A stretch of DNA of 64,000 bases. Source: Dillenia suffruticosa (lineage: Eukaryota; Streptophyta; Magnoliopsida; Dilleniales; Dilleniaceae). Below, one piece after another: positions 60,261 to 64,000 of this stretch (the stretch's first letter is position 1; each line of letters starts with the position of its first letter). Under the pieces are notes generated by a model. It had not been told where the DNA came from. It saw nothing but the letters and a program-made list of their open reading frames with translations, and searched no databases. Both the position numbers and the translations under genes were made by a program. The stretch is taken from contig JAVTVX010000024.1 in the NCBI GenBank assembly GCA_033439265.1, forward strand, positions 12,445,001 through 12,509,000, in the 5' to 3' direction.

Positions 60261-60865
60261 ATGAATTCTATATATAGAGATGTATTTTAAAATATGTAAA
60301 AATCTCTCAGATTGTGTAGTATGTAATTGTATTTGTATATACAATGACTATGATGCAATACTCATAATTTTATGACATTTGAATTTATTTTGTATTTACA
60401 AATTCTTATGTCTTGGACAAGTTTTAAAAATTGGCTCTCTCACATAAAACAATCGCCTCAAATTTCTGTGTGATATGTAAAGATAATACAATGTTAATTT
60501 GTGGTTAATTAATATATTTATACCACTTTAGTAGAGAATTAAGATGAGATTACCATTTATATATTTTCTTGATAATCAAAATGGATTTCTCACAATCCAT
60601 TACACTTGTCTACGAGTCAGGTGTGGTTTTCTCTTGAATTGTGATGATTATGGAGGACTTATAAGAAAAGAAAGTGAGTGTTGTGGTACACTTGGACTAA
60701 GACTTATACGATATATTATATTTTTTAAACTAGATATATACTTCTAATTGAGTAGAAAAGGTTTCGTAACAAGTGTTTTATACCACGTGCGCTTTTGTGA
60801 CCCTATGGGTAATGAGTTGATGAACTCCTCTTTATCTCGTTGAGTGAGACCATGAGGTTTATATT
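60261..60865. other. Stretch between copia C and copia B
   Basis: This follows the end of copia C RNase H and precedes the resumption of copia B. It should hold the 3' LTR of copia C, but no LTR pair could be confirmed. No gene is seen. Confidence 0.35.
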
Positions 60866-60869
60866 TAAT

Positions 60870-62385
60870 ATCATTCAGTACACTTAGAACTTTCACATGT
60901 TTCTATGTTTGATTGTTCTAAAAAAATCATCAATGTAAAATAAAGATCAGAAGAAAAAACAGATAATCTCTCTAATGTTTGCTTACGTCTTAATTTGATG
61001 TTAATAATGCATAAATATTTAGTATCCCATACATTTGTTGTATTTATATGATATCCATTGATACGAATATTTTTTAAACTTAATAAATTTTGGGACTTAG
61101 AATAGAATAATGTATTATTGATCATAAAATTTGTTTCTCATAGTAGTAAAACATTTGCTTTTCCAGAGCCTTCAATCAATTGTATATTATCGGATATAGC
61201 ATTCACATTTCTCTTTTTCATATTAAGATGAAAGAAATACTTTCAATTTGTTTTTGAGAATAGTATGTGTAGTGGCATTGTCTACAAGACAAAGATCTTC
61301 ATCTTCGATATTAGATCCAACAATGGATGCAATAATATCTATAGATTTTTTATGAAATAAGTAAATAAATAATGAAGTTTTGCAATAAATAACAATAATT
61401 ATGAAATAATAAAGAAAATAAATATTCATTTTATTAATTGATATCAACATCGTAAAAAAAAAACACACATACGCACATCCCCAATATCTAAATAAGGCAA
61501 ATTTATCATACCCCAAAAGTATTATTAAAGTCATTATTTTGATACAAAAAATTTGTTTCCACATGTTTATCTTTTTCTTTCAATGAGACTTGATAAAGAT
61601 CAATAAGATGCTTTAATATGCAAGAAGTATACTACCAATGTCCAACCACCCCACATCGATAGCATTTATTTTCAAAATTTTAACTAGATCCACCTTTTTT
61701 CTTTTTTTTTTTAGCATGATTTTTCCACCTTTATTTTGATAAATTTGCATGATTATTGCAATCATTACGGTAAACATTCCAACCGCGACTACGACCACGG
61801 CCATGGCTACTGTCATGTTTATGACCATTGCCATTTCCACATCCTCATCCACATCCAAAATTGTCATAAGTTGCCGCATTCAATTTAGGGAATAGAATAG
61901 AACCAGTTGAATGGGATTCATGATTTTTTATCAATAGTTTATTATTTTGTTTAGCCACAAGTAAACAAGAAATCAATTTAGAATATTTTTTAAAACTTCT
62001 TTCTTGATATTGCTGTTGCAGGAGCACATTTAAGGCATGAAAAGTGGAGAGAGTTTTCTCTAACATATCAAAATCAATAATTTTCTATCCATGAAGTTTC
62101 AATTCAGAACTGATTTTAAATACAACTGAATTATATTCATTTACTATTTTGAAATCTAAAAATCTCAAATGAATAGCTTTTGAAAGAATTTCCATTTTTG
62201 TTGGTTAAACCTTTCCTCTAATTTTTTCTAGAGTTTGAGTGGACTATCAGATATTCAATTTTCGATTCTTCATGAAGGTGATGACATAGAAAAATCATCA
62301 CATTTGCATGACTTTGCAAAGTTTCTTCATCATTTTCTTTAATTGTTTCACCGAGTCCATATTCAAATGTATTTCAGCATCAAGA
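60870..62385 (-). pseudogene. Copia B, gag and protease half
   Basis: Read right to left: gag from about 62385 (LDAEIHLNMDS, then LSTFHALNVLLQQQYQERSF at about 62030); the CCHC region near 61650 (C-Y..-type knuckle partly lost); protease region with EDLCLVDNATTHTILKNKLK near 61270; and NLLSLKNIRINGYHI near 61080. It stops at about 60870-60930 in the pre-integrase part, exactly where 44785-43850 would continue. Stops and frameshifts are present. Confidence 0.85.
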
Positions 62386-64000
62386 ACCGTGAGAGAGAAA
62401 GAGAGGAAGAGATAGAGAAGAGGAGGGACTCTTGGAAATCTCTTCTTTCTTCACCCCCTTCTTCTTTTCCTTATACTATTTGAATCATCCAAGAGACTTG
62501 CAAACAACATCTGGATTTTCTAAGTTTTCTAGAACTATTTCCAACTTACTAAAACAATTCGTGAGTTGAAGGGAAGTGGATGTTTGAAGTTCATCAAGCT
62601 TGATGAAGGAACTTGCTACTTAAGGTAATTTTGTGGTGGTAACTTGGGAGTCTCTTGAGCCAAGGGTAAGCTAAGCTTAAATTCATGGTTTTAGGATTTG
62701 ATTTATCTTTGAAATCATGGTCAATAGCATGTCCCTTGATTTTCTGCAAACTAGACTGTTTGTGCTTGTTATGATCTTTTAGTTATAACTTCTTCTGTAC
62801 ATAGACAAATCAAGTGAGATTTTCTTCATATGAAACTAGACTTTCATATCTTGAACATGACAAATGATCAATTTTTAATGATTTTTCAAAAATGATGTTT
62901 CTACCTTGTTTCATTTGAGTACATTGCTTTAACTTTGAGATGCCTTATAGGTTGAATTAGGCTAAGCGTTGAATATGAAATTGTGAGTCTTATCTTTAAT
63001 TTGAGATTTGAATCACATGATTTGGATATGGTAATAAATGTCCTAAGAATGAGACACATTTTTTTCACATTATGTATTTAGCTTCATGCTTGCATTGAAT
63101 AAATCTCTAATCTTACTTCTATTTTATGATCTATATAACACTTAGGTGAAGTCCTTCAGCCAATGATAGAGTTAAGGATTTGAACTTGTGGGAATGCACA
63201 CACTCCCTTAACTATGAATGGGACTTGTATGTATTATTTAATAAAAAATGATTTTATATGTTTTACTAATCTTATTTTTTGGAGAATGGTTTTGTAATTT
63301 AGTTTGAGTGTAATATGTTCTCTTGAAACGATGATGCTAGAAATGTGAATTTAGTATGTTAATGTCATATGATTTATATCACATGGTTGATTGATGTTCA
63401 TTTGAAACAAATACGAATATGGGTTTTGTAATTTAATTGCAAATGAAAAAATGTTTTATGGTAACTGATTGTTCATGCAGCTACTATGGTTTATTACTCA
63501 CTCATGACTAGGTGGAGTAAGAGTAGTATGAGTGGAACCAAATACTAAATTGGGGTAGTGTGATGCGGGGAACCCAAGTTTTTGGTTGGACAGTCATGAG
63601 ACACCAATAGTGATGTCCAAGCTAATACCAAAGTTAAGACATTTTCAGATAAATGAATGAATAAAAAGCTTTGGTGGATCTAATCCTTGACCCTAGCCAA
63701 ACTCTTGGATTGGAAAGTGTATTTTTGGCCATCCCAAAGGGTTTGAATGAGTTGTAACCCATTTTGATGTCCATCTGATATCCAATTTGAATTTTCATTT
63801 TGATATATAATTTTAATACTCATTTTGATGCAAAAAAAAGAATTTTTTTTTATTCTTTAATGTAATAGTTTAAAAATTGTGATTTCTTTTACAATGATAA
63901 AATGAATTTGATTGTTATGGATTTAGGACATAATCACACTCCCGCTCATTGTCTTGTACATAGATTTTCTACTTTTTGAGTACGATTGTACTCACCCTTA
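62386..64000 (+). repeat. LTR-like sequence running off the right end
   Basis: It begins abruptly after copia B gag with a GA-rich run (62390-62430). Features reminiscent of Tekay/Del-type gypsy LTRs are a purine-rich leader, a GTAAGCT...AATTCATGG stretch near 62665, and the closing TGAGTACGATTGTACTCACC at the window end. There is no coding region and no second copy in the window, so this is an inference from style only. Confidence 0.35.

Noticed and set aside
55140-60865. LTR pair for copia C
   Set aside because: I compared 44786-44893 and 54420-55130 with 60261-60865 by eye and found no convincing match.
1-64000. CRISPR arrays, bacterial operons, rRNA genes
   Set aside because: None seen; the sequence is plant nuclear DNA and the repeats present are tandem duplications, microsatellites or transposon subterminal arrays.

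Overview
The window is nuclear DNA of a flowering plant, most likely a woody dicot or other large-genome angiosperm. It has intron-rich host genes with AT-rich GT-AG introns, plant-type Ty1/copia, Ty3/gypsy, CACTA and RTE-LINE elements, and an endogenous plant pararetrovirus. The species cannot be fixed from the sequence alone.

Host-gene part (1 to about 24 kb). The 3' two thirds of a THO2 gene (THO/TREX mRNA-export complex) runs on the + strand. Fourteen exons from 2698 to 19845 splice into 1256 codons with every splice phase consistent. The N-terminal third lies left of the window. Its introns are long (up to 3.5 kb). They hold two tandem duplications and a 5'-truncated RTE-type LINE with a 13-base target-site duplication. 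Converging on it from the - strand is an intronless gene for an ANTH-domain clathrin-assembly (CALM/AP180-like) protein at 21188-22546. A gene-poor AT-rich stretch follows.

Transposon and virus part (about 24.9 kb to the right end). No host gene is recognisable here. In order: (1) copia pol remnant A, - strand, 24.9-26.5 kb; (2) a gypsy element of Athila/Tat style (26544-32522) with a 1.4-kb 5' LTR, a tRNA-Asp-type primer site, gag and protease, no recognisable pol, a polypurine tract, and a 3' LTR cut short at 32522; (3) an endogenous caulimovirid (32523 to about 42330), longer than one genome and head-to-tail, with its promoter/leader region and the end of ORF2 present twice about 8 kb apart; (4) small copia pieces in both directions; (5) a complete but decayed 9.5-kb CACTA transposon (44894-54419) with a TNP2-type transposase and a second Transposase_24-like gene; (6) a + strand copia element C (about 55.1-60.3 kb), itself interrupted by a 1.1-kb non-autonomous CACTA (58561-59693) with a perfect 3-base duplication; (7) the gag/protease half of copia B, - strand, whose integrase half lies 16 kb away on the other side of (5) and (6); (8) an LTR-like stretch running off the right end.

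The right half is therefore a nested stack, with insertion order partly readable: copia B was split by the CACTA/copia C block, copia C was later hit by the small CACTA, and the pararetrovirus abuts a truncated gypsy LTR. All element coding regions carry stops or frameshifts. The least conventional signals are the tRNA-like (box A/box B) modules that sit beside GC-rich islands in both CACTA elements, and the terminally redundant pararetrovirus with two promoter copies.
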